Assembly: GCA_000715855.1 (NCBI GenBank)
Contig: KL571402.1
Span: forward strand, 20,627-26,430
Source of the DNA: Actinoplanes liguriensis
Lineage (GTDB): Bacteria; Actinomycetota; Actinomycetes; Mycobacteriales; Micromonosporaceae
Reading direction: 5' to 3'
Length of the DNA: 5,804 nucleotides
Shown: in pieces, positions 1-5,430 of the stretch
How positions within the stretch are numbered: position 1 is the stretch's first letter
How the letters are laid out: each line of letters begins with the position of its first letter
The notes under the pieces: model-generated
Database searches by the model: none
What the model was told of the DNA's origin: nothing
The model's input: the letters and a program-made list of their open reading frames with translations, nothing else
Position numbers and translations under genes: made by a program

Positions 1-2
1 CG

Positions 3-1316
3 CTAAGCCGGGTCGGTGTCCGTGCCGGGCTCGCTCGGCGGGGGCGGCGGCGGGGTGTCGTCCTTGCGGCCGCGCTTCTGCAGACGCCGCTGCGAGCTGG
101 CCGACAGGTACTTCCCGGCGCGTGACGCCGACCCGTGCCGGGTCTCGCGCTCCAGGTAGTCGAGCGTCGCCTCCTCGTCGGCGAGGTCCGCCGTCAACGA
201 CTCGGGCGCGTCCGCCCGCGCCCCGGCGATGTCCCTGCGCGCCTGCCGGATCTCCTCCAGCGCCCCGGCCGTGTCGCCGCGCCCGAGCAGGTCGGAGGCG
301 CGCCGCTTGGCCTGCTGGGCGCGCAGGTAGACGAGCTCGGTGCGGACCACCGGGTCGGGGACGCGGCCGGCCGCCTGGTCGCCGGGCACCACGTTGACGT
401 GCACCGGGACGGTCACGGTGTGCTGGGCGAGCGCGGGCAGCGCCACGTACGTGAAAGTCAGGGTCGCCACCTCGATCAGCCCGAGCGTGGCCAGCGCCGG
501 CACGTCGAAGGTCAGCACCAGTTTGCGGGTCTCCTCGGCGTAGAAGCCGCCGAGCTCGATCATCAACCCGTCGTCGACCGGGCGCGACGGCAGGTCGTTG
601 ACCACCAGCACGGTCCGCACCGCCGGGCTCAGCCGCACGTGCAGGGAGCCGGCCTGGGCGGCCTGCGCGAGCAGCCCCTCGACCTCCCCGGCGATCAGCG
701 CGGTGGCGGTGTCCGGCTCCTCGGCGAAGTGCTCGTTGCCGGAGCCGCCCCGGGCGATCGCCGACATGATCCGCTCGTCGTAGCCCAGGCCGTAGCCGAG
801 CGTCGTGGTGGTCACGCCGTGCGTGTACGCCTCGGCGGCCACCCGGGACAGCACGTCCGGGTCGGTGACGCCGGCGTTGGCCTTCCCGTCACTGATCAGC
901 AGCAGGGTCGCGCCGGCGTCGCCGGACACCCGCCGGGCCTCCTGCAGCCCGCGCAGGTAGCCCGCGGACAGGTCGGTGCTGCCGTCGGTGACGATGCCCG
1001 CGATCGCCCGCTTGGCGGCCTCCTTGTCGGTCAGCCGCGCGGCCGGCACGGGGACGTCCACCCGGTCGTCGAAGATCACCAGCCCGAAGTGGTCCCGCGG
1101 GTCGAGCCGGTCGACCAGGGCGGCGAGCGCCTTCTTCGCGCCGTCGAGCCGGCTGCCGCGCATCGACCCGCTGCGGTCCAGCACGACCTGCAGCGTGTTC
1201 GGCGCCCGCTCGTCACCGCCGGACGCGGCCGGCGCGGTCAGCTCGATCATCACGGACACCTGATCGTCGGTCTCGAGGGCGACCATCTCCACGTCGAGGT
1301 GGGCGGCGATGTGCAC
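3..1316 (-). CDS. VWA domain protein with intact MIDAS metal site
   Basis: Predicted 437-residue cytosolic protein; no signal peptide or membrane segment is visible. The VWA domain spans roughly residues 38-215. Its metal-ion-dependent adhesion site looks complete: DRSGS at 47-51, Thr114 in DGSTD, and Asp143 in ISDGK. It should therefore bind a divalent cation and a protein partner, as known for the family. A beta-rich segment follows (about 225-315), then a charged helical segment rich in Ala, Arg and Glu (about 325-395), a basic patch (QRRLQKRGRK), and an acidic tail with six consecutive prolines at 422-427. The start is GTG, chosen because AAGGAG lies 8 bases upstream; the in-frame ATG at codon 11 lacks such support. 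The layout resembles stand-alone bacterial VWA proteins often annotated as Ca-activated chloride channel homologues, but nothing here supports a channel. The partner and process are unknown. The stop codon lies at the very left edge, so nothing downstream can be seen. Confidence 0.9.
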   Translation of the reverse strand: MHIAAHLDVEMVALETDDQVSVMIELTAPAASGGDERAPNTLQVVLDRSGSMRGSRLDGAKKALAALVDRLDPRDHFGLVIFDDRVDVPVPAARLTDKEAAKRAIAGIVTDGSTDLSAGYLRGLQEARRVSGDAGATLLLISDGKANAGVTDPDVLSRVAAEAYTHGVTTTTLGYGLGYDERIMSAIARGGSGNEHFAEEPDTATALIAGEVEGLLAQAAQAGSLHVRLSPAVRTVLVVNDLPSRPVDDGLMIELGGFYAEETRKLVLTFDVPALATLGLIEVATLTFTYVALPALAQHTVTVPVHVNVVPGDQAAGRVPDPVVRTELVYLRAQQAKRRASDLLGRGDTAGALEEIRQARRDIAGARADAPESLTADLADEEATLDYLERETRHGSASRAGKYLSASSQRRLQKRGRKDDTPPPPPPSEPGTDTDPA

Positions 1317-1324
1317 GGCAGCGA

Positions 1325-1330
1325 CTCCTT
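1325..1330 (-). promoter_or_regulatory. Shine-Dalgarno site of the VWA gene
   Basis: On the minus strand AAGGAG lies 8 bases before the GTG start at 1316. It overlaps the TAA stop of the upstream small gene (TAAGGAG), which suggests translational coupling. It decides the GTG start over the internal ATG. Confidence 0.8.
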
Positions 1331-1589
1331 AACCGGTCCGGGAAAGCGCGCCGAGCGTAGTAGGCCGGAACCACCCGGCGGGCTTGACGGGCGCGGCCGT
1401 CGCCGGCACGCCCCGGTCGGCCAGATCGACGAAGAACGTCTGCCGGTCCTCCACGGCGAACTTCTGCAACAGCCGTGGATCGACCTTGGCGTCCGCCGGG
1501 GCCGCCGCGCTCGCCGGCGCGGGTGCGACCAGCGTCGCGGCAGCGACCAGCGTCGCCACTGGAAACTTCGACAACGAGTCCTCATCCAT
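1329..1589 (-). CDS. Short secreted protein resembling the N-terminus of an S8 protease precursor (possible remnant)
   Basis: From the ATG at 1589 this reads 86 residues; from an in-frame TTG at 1574 it reads 81. The TTG is attractive: GAGGA lies 4 bases before it, and the product would begin MSKFPV, giving a tidy short basic n-region and an Ala/Val/Leu-rich h-region ending in ASA. The ATG has no clear Shine-Dalgarno site. The mature part is only about 58 residues. It contains a segment (KVDPRLLQKF followed by RQTFFVDLADRG) like the start of the propeptide in actinobacterial subtilisin-family (S8) proteases, where a K-(I/V)-x-P-x-L stretch is followed by TF(W/F)V and DR. The rest of the propeptide and the whole catalytic domain are absent. 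The last dozen codons (for example CCT, ACT, CTT, GGT) are less G/C-biased at position three, as in decayed or unconstrained sequence. It could be a broken protease gene or a small stand-alone secreted protein. The family match is from memory of motif patterns, not a search. Confidence 0.55.
   Translation of the reverse strand: MDEDSLSKFPVATLVAAATLVAPAPASAAAPADAKVDPRLLQKFAVEDRQTFFVDLADRGVPATAAPVKPAGWFRPTTLGALSRTG
1579..1583 (-). promoter_or_regulatory. Possible Shine-Dalgarno site favouring a TTG start at 1574
   Basis: GAGGA on the minus strand sits 4 bases before the in-frame TTG at 1574, inside the coding sequence read from the upstream ATG at 1589. If used, it shifts the start of the small secreted protein five codons downstream and gives a more typical signal-peptide n-region. 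Confidence 0.4.
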
Positions 1590-1694
1590 CGATACAGGTC
1601 GATTCTTGGAGGCGTTTGTCTCGGCGCTGCCGGGGCGCGGTGGCGGAGGACGGGCATGACGCACACCCGCCACCCGGCCGGCCCCGGCACGCAC

Positions 1695-2915
1695 CTATCC
1701 GGGTGTCCCGTCCCCGCTGAGGAGCAGGCCCTGCGCGGCGGGCTGGGCACGGCCGCCGAGGAGGTCGGTGAACAGCTCCTCCCACCGGGCCGCGATGACC
1801 GGCGTCTCGTAGCCGGCGGCGGTCGTGGCCGCGGCCGCGCCCATCGCGGCCCGCTCGGTGGCGTTCTCGATCACGCGGCTCAGGCCGGCGGTCAGGCCCG
1901 GGACGTCCTCGGCCGGCACGAGCAGGCCGTTGACGCCGTCGTCGACGACGTCCGCCGGGCCGGTCGGGCAGTCGAACGACACCACCGGCAGACCGGCGCT
2001 CATCGCTTCGAGCAGGACCATCGGCAGGCCCTCCTTGCGGGAGCTGAGCACGAAGATCGAGGCCCGGGCGAACTCGTCGTCCAGGGTCCGGCTGAGCCCG
2101 CGCAGCCGGACCACGCCGGCGAGGCCGTGCCGCTCGATCAGGGCGGTCAGCTCGGCCCGCAGCGGGCCGCCACCGAAGATGTGCAGCTGCCAGTCCGGGT
2201 GCCGGTCATGGACCGGGGCGAACGCCTCGATCAGCAGGTCGAAGCCCTTCTGCGGGACGAGCCGGCCGGCGGCCACCACCGTCCGGGCCCGCTCGCCGCC
2301 GGGCGCACCCGGATGCGGCGGAATGCCGTTCGGCACGTGGACCACGCGGACCGTGTCGCCGAGCGCCGCCCGGTAGGCGGCGAGATCGGCCCGGGTCAGC
2401 ACGGACACCGCGTCGAGCCGGGGGTACGCGCGGATGATCGCGGCCTGCGCGCCGGGGCGGTAGCTGCCGAAGTTCATGTGGTCCTGCCCGACCCGGACCA
2501 ACCGGCGGGGCGCCCACCAGGCGGAGAGCAGGTTGAGCGCGGGCCGGGTGGTGACCAGCACCCCGTCCGGCTGGGCGCGCATGTAGCGGATCACCTTGAG
2601 GTCGAGCAGCGGGTCCCAGCGCTTGTACCGGCCGTCCTGACCGTGCGGCATGGGGTTGCGCAGCCGCCGGGTCTTGCGCCACCACCGGGAGTTCGTGCCG
2701 GCCTTGTCGGTCCATCGGGACCCGTCGTCGCGCCAGTCGGTCAGCGAGACCAGCCGCACGCGTGGGTCGAGCGGGAGGACCGGGACCTCGGCGGTCCGGT
2801 ACACGCTGGCGATCTCGACGTCATGGTTCGCGCAGAGTGCGTTGGCCTGGTTGAAGACCGTGCGGATGGTGCCGCCGACCGCGTACGCGTTGTGGAGCAG
2901 ATACCGGATTCTCAC
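1695..2915 (-). CDS. Family 4 (GT-B) glycosyltransferase
   Basis: A 406-residue retaining glycosyltransferase that should transfer a sugar from a nucleotide-activated donor, probably to a cell-envelope or secondary-metabolite acceptor in the cytoplasm. The N-terminus carries the glycine loop GGTIRT (about residues 14-19) after an RIRYLL beta strand. The C-terminal Rossmann domain has GRLVPQKG at 217-224 and the hallmark EX7E motif, E295 to E303 in EGLPMVLLE, followed by SFDCPTGP and a DGVNGLLVP segment that contact the donor in GT4 enzymes. The start is set at GTG (2915) because GT4 relatives of this type begin close to M-(R/K)-I-R-Y-L; the frame stays open upstream to a TTG at 2942, which would add nine residues. 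There is no signal peptide or membrane span. Donor and acceptor cannot be told from the sequence. It is transcribed away from the S15 peptidase, and just over 100 bases separate its stop from the next gene downstream. Confidence 0.9.
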   Translation of the reverse strand: MRIRYLLHNAYAVGGTIRTVFNQANALCANHDVEIASVYRTAEVPVLPLDPRVRLVSLTDWRDDGSRWTDKAGTNSRWWRKTRRLRNPMPHGQDGRYKRWDPLLDLKVIRYMRAQPDGVLVTTRPALNLLSAWWAPRRLVRVGQDHMNFGSYRPGAQAAIIRAYPRLDAVSVLTRADLAAYRAALGDTVRVVHVPNGIPPHPGAPGGERARTVVAAGRLVPQKGFDLLIEAFAPVHDRHPDWQLHIFGGGPLRAELTALIERHGLAGVVRLRGLSRTLDDEFARASIFVLSSRKEGLPMVLLEAMSAGLPVVSFDCPTGPADVVDDGVNGLLVPAEDVPGLTAGLSRVIENATERAAMGAAAATTAAGYETPVIAARWEELFTDLLGGRAQPAAQGLLLSGDGTPG

Positions 2916-2922
2916 CCGCCAC

Positions 2923-2928
2923 AAACTA
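2923..2928 (-). promoter_or_regulatory. Putative -10 element of the glycosyltransferase gene (leaderless start)
   Basis: TAGTTT fits the TANNNT actinobacterial -10 pattern and ends 7 bases before the GTG at 2915. Transcription would start at or beside the first base of the codon, giving a leaderless mRNA. This fits the absence of a convincing Shine-Dalgarno site. No good -35 hexamer is visible at 17-18 bases spacing. Confidence 0.4.
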
Positions 2929-2944
2929 TTTTCCGGTGTCAATA

Positions 2945-2961
2945 GCTGTGAGCCGGCTGTG
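2945..2961. repeat. Direct GCTGTG repeat around an AGCCGGCT palindrome in the divergent promoter region
   Basis: GCTGTG occurs at 2945-2950 and again at 2956-2961, 11 bases apart start to start (about one helical turn). Between and overlapping them lies the perfect palindrome AGCCGGCT at 2951-2958. It sits between the proposed -10 elements of two divergent genes, so it could be an operator acting on both. No known regulator motif is recognised, and short GC-rich palindromes are common at this base composition. Confidence 0.25.
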
Positions 2962-2973
2962 CCATCGACTGAT

Positions 2974-2979
2974 TACGAT
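2974..2979 (+). promoter_or_regulatory. Putative -10 element of the S15 peptidase gene
   Basis: TACGAT fits TANNNT and ends 6 bases before the ATG at 2986. A transcript starting near 2986 would be leaderless if that ATG is used. If the ATG at 3001 is used, it would have a 15-base leader containing the AGGGA Shine-Dalgarno site. No clear -35 is seen. Confidence 0.4.
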
Positions 2980-2990
2980 GCATCAATGTC

Positions 2991-2995
2991 AGGGA
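2991..2995 (+). promoter_or_regulatory. Shine-Dalgarno site favouring the ATG at 3001
   Basis: AGGGA lies 5 bases before the ATG at 3001. This supports 3001 over the in-frame ATG at 2986, and the resulting N-terminus (MRRLAL) is a standard signal-peptide start. Confidence 0.55.
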
Positions 2996-3000
2996 CACGA

Positions 3001-4863
3001 ATGCGCCGGTTGGCGCTGGCCGTCGTCGCGGGGGTCGGCGCCACGCTGGCCGTCACCGCCGCGCCGGCCTCGGCCACCGGAGCTCCGCACATCCGCAACG
3101 GGGAGACCGTGCCGGTCTACTCCTACACCAATGCCGTCCGGGAGAGCGTCTGGGTGCAGACGCCGCTGGACAACGACGGTGACGGCAAGCACGACGAGAT
3201 CGCCGTCGACATCGTCCGGCCGCGCGAGACGGCCGCGAAGCATGTGAAGGTGCCGGTCATCCTGGAGGGCTCGCCCTACTACTCGTGCTGCGGCCGCGGC
3301 AACGAGAGCGAGCTCAAGACGTACGACGCGAACGGCGTCATCGCCAAGCAGCCGCTCTTCTACGACAACTACTTCGTGCCCCGCGGTTACGCGTTCGTCG
3401 CCGCCGACCTGGCCGGCACCAACCGGTCCACCGGCTGCATGGACGTCGGCGGCCGGGAGGAGGTGCTCGGCGCCAAGGCGGTGATCGACTGGCTGAACGG
3501 GCGGGTCACGGCACGGTACGCGGACGGCACGCCGGCCGTCGCCACGGGCTGGACCAACGGCCGTACCGGAATGATCGGGAAGTCCTGGGACGGCTCGGTC
3601 GCCAACGGTGTCGCCGCGACCGGGGTGCGGGGCCTGGAGACGATCGTGCCGATCTCGGCGATCTCCAGCTGGTACGACTACGAGCGCTTCAACGGCGTGC
3701 TGCGCTCCCCGGACTATCCGGAGTTCCTGCACTCCTACGTCTCCGGACGGCCCGAGGAGGCCTGCGCGGACGTCCTGGCCGAGCTTGATCAGGACAGCGA
3801 CGACGCGACCGGGGACTACAACGCGTTCTGGGCCGCGCGGAACTTCCGCCCGGACGCCCGCAAGGTGCACGCGAGCGTGTTCGTCGCGCACGGCATCAAC
3901 GACACGAATGTGACGACCAGCCAGTTCGCCCAGTGGTGGAGCCGATTGGACGTACCCAAGAAGATCTGGATCTCTCAGGAAGGACACGTCGACCCGTTCG
4001 ACATCCGCCGCGGCGAGTGGGTCGGCACGCTCCACCGCTGGTTCGACCGCTACCTGCAGGGCCTGCACAACGGCATCGACAAGGAGCCGGCCGTCTCGAT
4101 CGAGACCGCGCCCGGCACCTGGGCGAACGAGCGGTCCTGGCCCGCCCCGGCCGCGCGCCCGGTCAGCGTCACGCTCGGCACCGGCGTCCGGACCTGGACC
4201 GACGACCCCGGCCTCGACGAGGCGACCGCGGTCGCCGACCCGAACACCGAGGTCCCGGGCCGGGTCGCGATCCTGTTCGGGCCGCTCACGTCGGACATCC
4301 GGATCTCCGGCACGCCGTCGGTCACCCTCCGGGTCAAGGTCGACAAGCCGACGACCGAGCTGACCGCACGCCTGGTCGACTACGGGACCGGCACGCGGGT
4401 CGACTACCAGGGCGGCGGCGACGGCATCCGGACGCTGACCACCGAATCCTGCTGGGGAGCCTCGACGCCGGCCGACGACGCCTGTTACAAGGACACCGCC
4501 GAGCGTGTCGTGACCAGTGACCACGCGGTCCTGACCCGCGGCTGGCAGGACGCGGCGCACCACGTCTCGCTGCGCTTCACCACGCCGCTGCTCCCGGACC
4601 GCTGGTACTCGGTCACCGTCCCGCTGCAGGCCACCGACCAGCGGATCGCGGCCGGGCACGTGCTCGGCCTGATCCTGCAGGCCAGCGACAACGAGTACTC
4701 GTCACCGCAGTCGACGGGCGCCACGATCCAGCTCGACACCCGTCGCAGCCGCCTCACGCTCCCGATGACCGGCCATCTGCCGAAGGCCGGCAACCCGGTC
4801 GTGACGACCGCGCCCGTCCCGAGCACGTTCGCCCCGCGGCACTTCTCGCCGATCGTTCCCTGA
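3001..4863 (+). CDS. Secreted S15 family X-prolyl dipeptidyl-peptidase
   Basis: A 620-residue exported serine peptidase expected to release X-Pro dipeptides from the N-termini of extracellular peptides. A signal peptide runs to ASA at residue 25. The alpha/beta-hydrolase domain spans about 35-345, with the nucleophile Ser195 in GKSWDGS, Asp301 in HGINDTN and His329 in EGHVDPF, a complete triad in the expected order. A beta-rich C-terminal segment from about 375 to the end matches the jelly-roll domain of S15 enzymes. An acidic DNDGDG loop (57-62) early in the mature protein resembles a calcium-binding loop; similar loops occur in actinobacterial relatives. Length is normal for secreted actinomycete members. 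The start at 3001 is preferred for its AGGGA site; an ATG at 2986 would add five residues and may be used in a leaderless transcript. The family also includes CocE-type esterases, so ester hydrolysis is the main alternative. It is followed by a strong terminator, so it is probably monocistronic. Confidence 0.9.
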   Translation: MRRLALAVVAGVGATLAVTAAPASATGAPHIRNGETVPVYSYTNAVRESVWVQTPLDNDGDGKHDEIAVDIVRPRETAAKHVKVPVILEGSPYYSCCGRGNESELKTYDANGVIAKQPLFYDNYFVPRGYAFVAADLAGTNRSTGCMDVGGREEVLGAKAVIDWLNGRVTARYADGTPAVATGWTNGRTGMIGKSWDGSVANGVAATGVRGLETIVPISAISSWYDYERFNGVLRSPDYPEFLHSYVSGRPEEACADVLAELDQDSDDATGDYNAFWAARNFRPDARKVHASVFVAHGINDTNVTTSQFAQWWSRLDVPKKIWISQEGHVDPFDIRRGEWVGTLHRWFDRYLQGLHNGIDKEPAVSIETAPGTWANERSWPAPAARPVSVTLGTGVRTWTDDPGLDEATAVADPNTEVPGRVAILFGPLTSDIRISGTPSVTLRVKVDKPTTELTARLVDYGTGTRVDYQGGGDGIRTLTTESCWGASTPADDACYKDTAERVVTSDHAVLTRGWQDAAHHVSLRFTTPLLPDRWYSVTVPLQATDQRIAAGHVLGLILQASDNEYSSPQSTGATIQLDTRRSRLTLPMTGHLPKAGNPVVTTAPVPSTFAPRHFSPIVP

Positions 4864-4870
4864 CCCGGCC

Positions 4871-4900
4871 GGCCCGGCGTCTCCGCGGAGGCGCCGGGCC
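4871..4900 (+). terminator. Strong hairpin terminator after the S15 peptidase gene
   Basis: GGCCCGGCG at 4871-4879 pairs perfectly with CGCCGGGCC at 4892-4900. Inside, a T-G wobble and CTC/GAG pairs extend the stem to about 13 base pairs with a short loop. It begins 7 bases after the stop codon. There is no U-tract, as is common for actinomycete terminators. Confidence 0.8.
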
Positions 4901-4903
4901 AGC

Positions 4904-4920
4904 CTTGCATCCGCTGCAAG
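4904..4920. promoter_or_regulatory. Inverted repeat CTTGCA-N5-TGCAAG, possible operator
   Basis: CTTGCA at 4904-4909 and TGCAAG at 4915-4920 form a perfect six-base inverted repeat with a 5-base spacer. It sits about 65 bases upstream of the ATG of the small secreted gene and just before an ATGACA stretch (4925-4930) that could serve as a -35. CTTGCA-type half-sites are known in Streptomyces promoters of secreted carbohydrate-active enzymes controlled by LacI-family regulators such as MalR; the similarity here is only to the half-site. It could instead be a weak second hairpin of the terminator region. Confidence 0.35.
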
Positions 4921-4975
4921 CCCGATGACAGCACGCCTGCGGAGACTGTGCGCGACGTCCGTTCCCGAAGGAATA

Positions 4976-4980
4976 GGGAG
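4976..4980 (+). promoter_or_regulatory. Shine-Dalgarno site of the small secreted protein gene
   Basis: GGGAG lies 6 bases before the ATG at 4987, with AAGGA a little further upstream at 4968-4972. This fixes the start at 4987 rather than the in-frame GTG at 4948, which would place a charged Arg-rich stretch before the signal peptide. Confidence 0.75.
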
Positions 4981-4986
4981 ATCGAC

Positions 4987-5388
4987 ATGGCCTCAGTAGT
5001 CAAGCGCGTCGCGGCCGCCGCGGTGGTGACCGCGACCAGCCTCGCACTCTCCGCGGCGCCGGCCCACGCGGCGACCAACACCATCTACAACGGCGGCTCG
5101 GTGGGCGTCGGCGTCATGCACCTCTGGGACGGGGTGTACGGTAACGGCGCGTACGACCAGGTGCTGCCCGCGGGCTGGAACACCCTGGCCTACTTCAGCT
5201 GGTCGATCGCCGAGGGCTTCTACGTCGGCTCCGGCTACTGCTCGCAGGTCTGGCGACGTCCCGACCTGGACTCCGACTGGACCCGGGCCGGCAGTGACGT
5301 GCACGGGCCGAAGCAGTACCAGGTGAACCCCGCGTACTACTGGAAGGTCGTCGCCTACCGGGCCGCCAGCTCCTCGTCCTGCGTCTGA
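4987..5388 (+). CDS. Small secreted two-cysteine protein of unknown function
   Basis: A 133-residue precursor with a clear signal peptide: Lys6 and Arg7, an Ala/Val/Leu-rich core, and AHA at 26-28 before the predicted cleavage. The mature chain is about 105 residues, rich in Tyr, Trp and Gly, with few charges. It has exactly two cysteines, Cys85 in GSGYC and Cys132, the penultimate residue, which probably form one disulfide closing the C-terminal part. The pattern of short hydrophobic and aromatic segments alternating with Gly/Pro/Asn (for example HLWDGVYGNG, QVLPAGWNT, EGFYVGSGYC) suggests a compact beta-sheet fold. I do not recognise a characterised family. It does not carry the cysteine pattern of Streptomyces subtilisin inhibitors or of tendamistat-type amylase inhibitors, although size and secretion would suit an inhibitor or a binding protein. 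It lies after the peptidase terminator, so it is likely expressed from its own promoter. The GGGAG site supports the start. Confidence 0.8.
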   Translation: MASVVKRVAAAAVVTATSLALSAAPAHAATNTIYNGGSVGVGVMHLWDGVYGNGAYDQVLPAGWNTLAYFSWSIAEGFYVGSGYCSQVWRRPDLDSDWTRAGSDVHGPKQYQVNPAYYWKVVAYRAASSSSCV

Positions 5389-5418
5389 GGTCACCGTCTA
5401 TGCATTGATGGGGCGCGA

Positions 5419-5424
5419 TATGTT
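5419..5424 (+). promoter_or_regulatory. Putative -10 element of the SARP gene (leaderless start)
   Basis: TATGTT fits TANNNT and ends 6 bases before the ATG at 5431, placing transcription start at or next to that codon. The GGGGG run directly against the ATG is too close to act as a Shine-Dalgarno site, which supports a leaderless mRNA. No clear -35 is seen. The gene would then have its own promoter within the 42-base gap after the small secreted gene. Confidence 0.4.
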
Positions 5425-5430
5425 CGGGGG

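Noticed and set aside
1590..1694. Terminator between the glycosyltransferase and the small secreted gene
   Set aside because: Only stems of about four base pairs can be drawn; nothing comparable to the hairpin at 4871-4900.
2937..2942. Perfect TTGACA on the minus strand as a -35 box for the glycosyltransferase
   Set aside because: At 17 bases spacing the sequence is GCGGGT, not a -10 element, and the plausible -10 (TAGTTT) is only 8 bases away.
135..2945. Very long plus-strand open frame opposite the VWA, small secreted and glycosyltransferase genes
   Set aside because: It runs antisense through three supported genes and their spacers. Its product is Arg/Gly/His/Asp/Val-rich low-complexity sequence with no recognisable domain, a known artefact of high-GC coding DNA.
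2650..3000. N-terminal extension of the peptidase frame upstream of 2986
   Set aside because: The extension overlaps the divergent glycosyltransferase gene and would bury the signal peptide more than 110 residues inside the protein; the starts at 3001 or 2986 explain the protein fully.
2989..4659. Long minus-strand open frame opposite the S15 peptidase
   Set aside because: Same artefact: the product is dominated by Arg, Gly, Val and Asp with no motif, while the plus strand encodes a complete catalytic triad and a signal peptide.
4948..4986. GTG at 4948 as start of the small secreted protein
   Set aside because: It would place a charged, Arg-rich stretch before the signal peptide and would make the GGGAG ribosome site part of the coding sequence.
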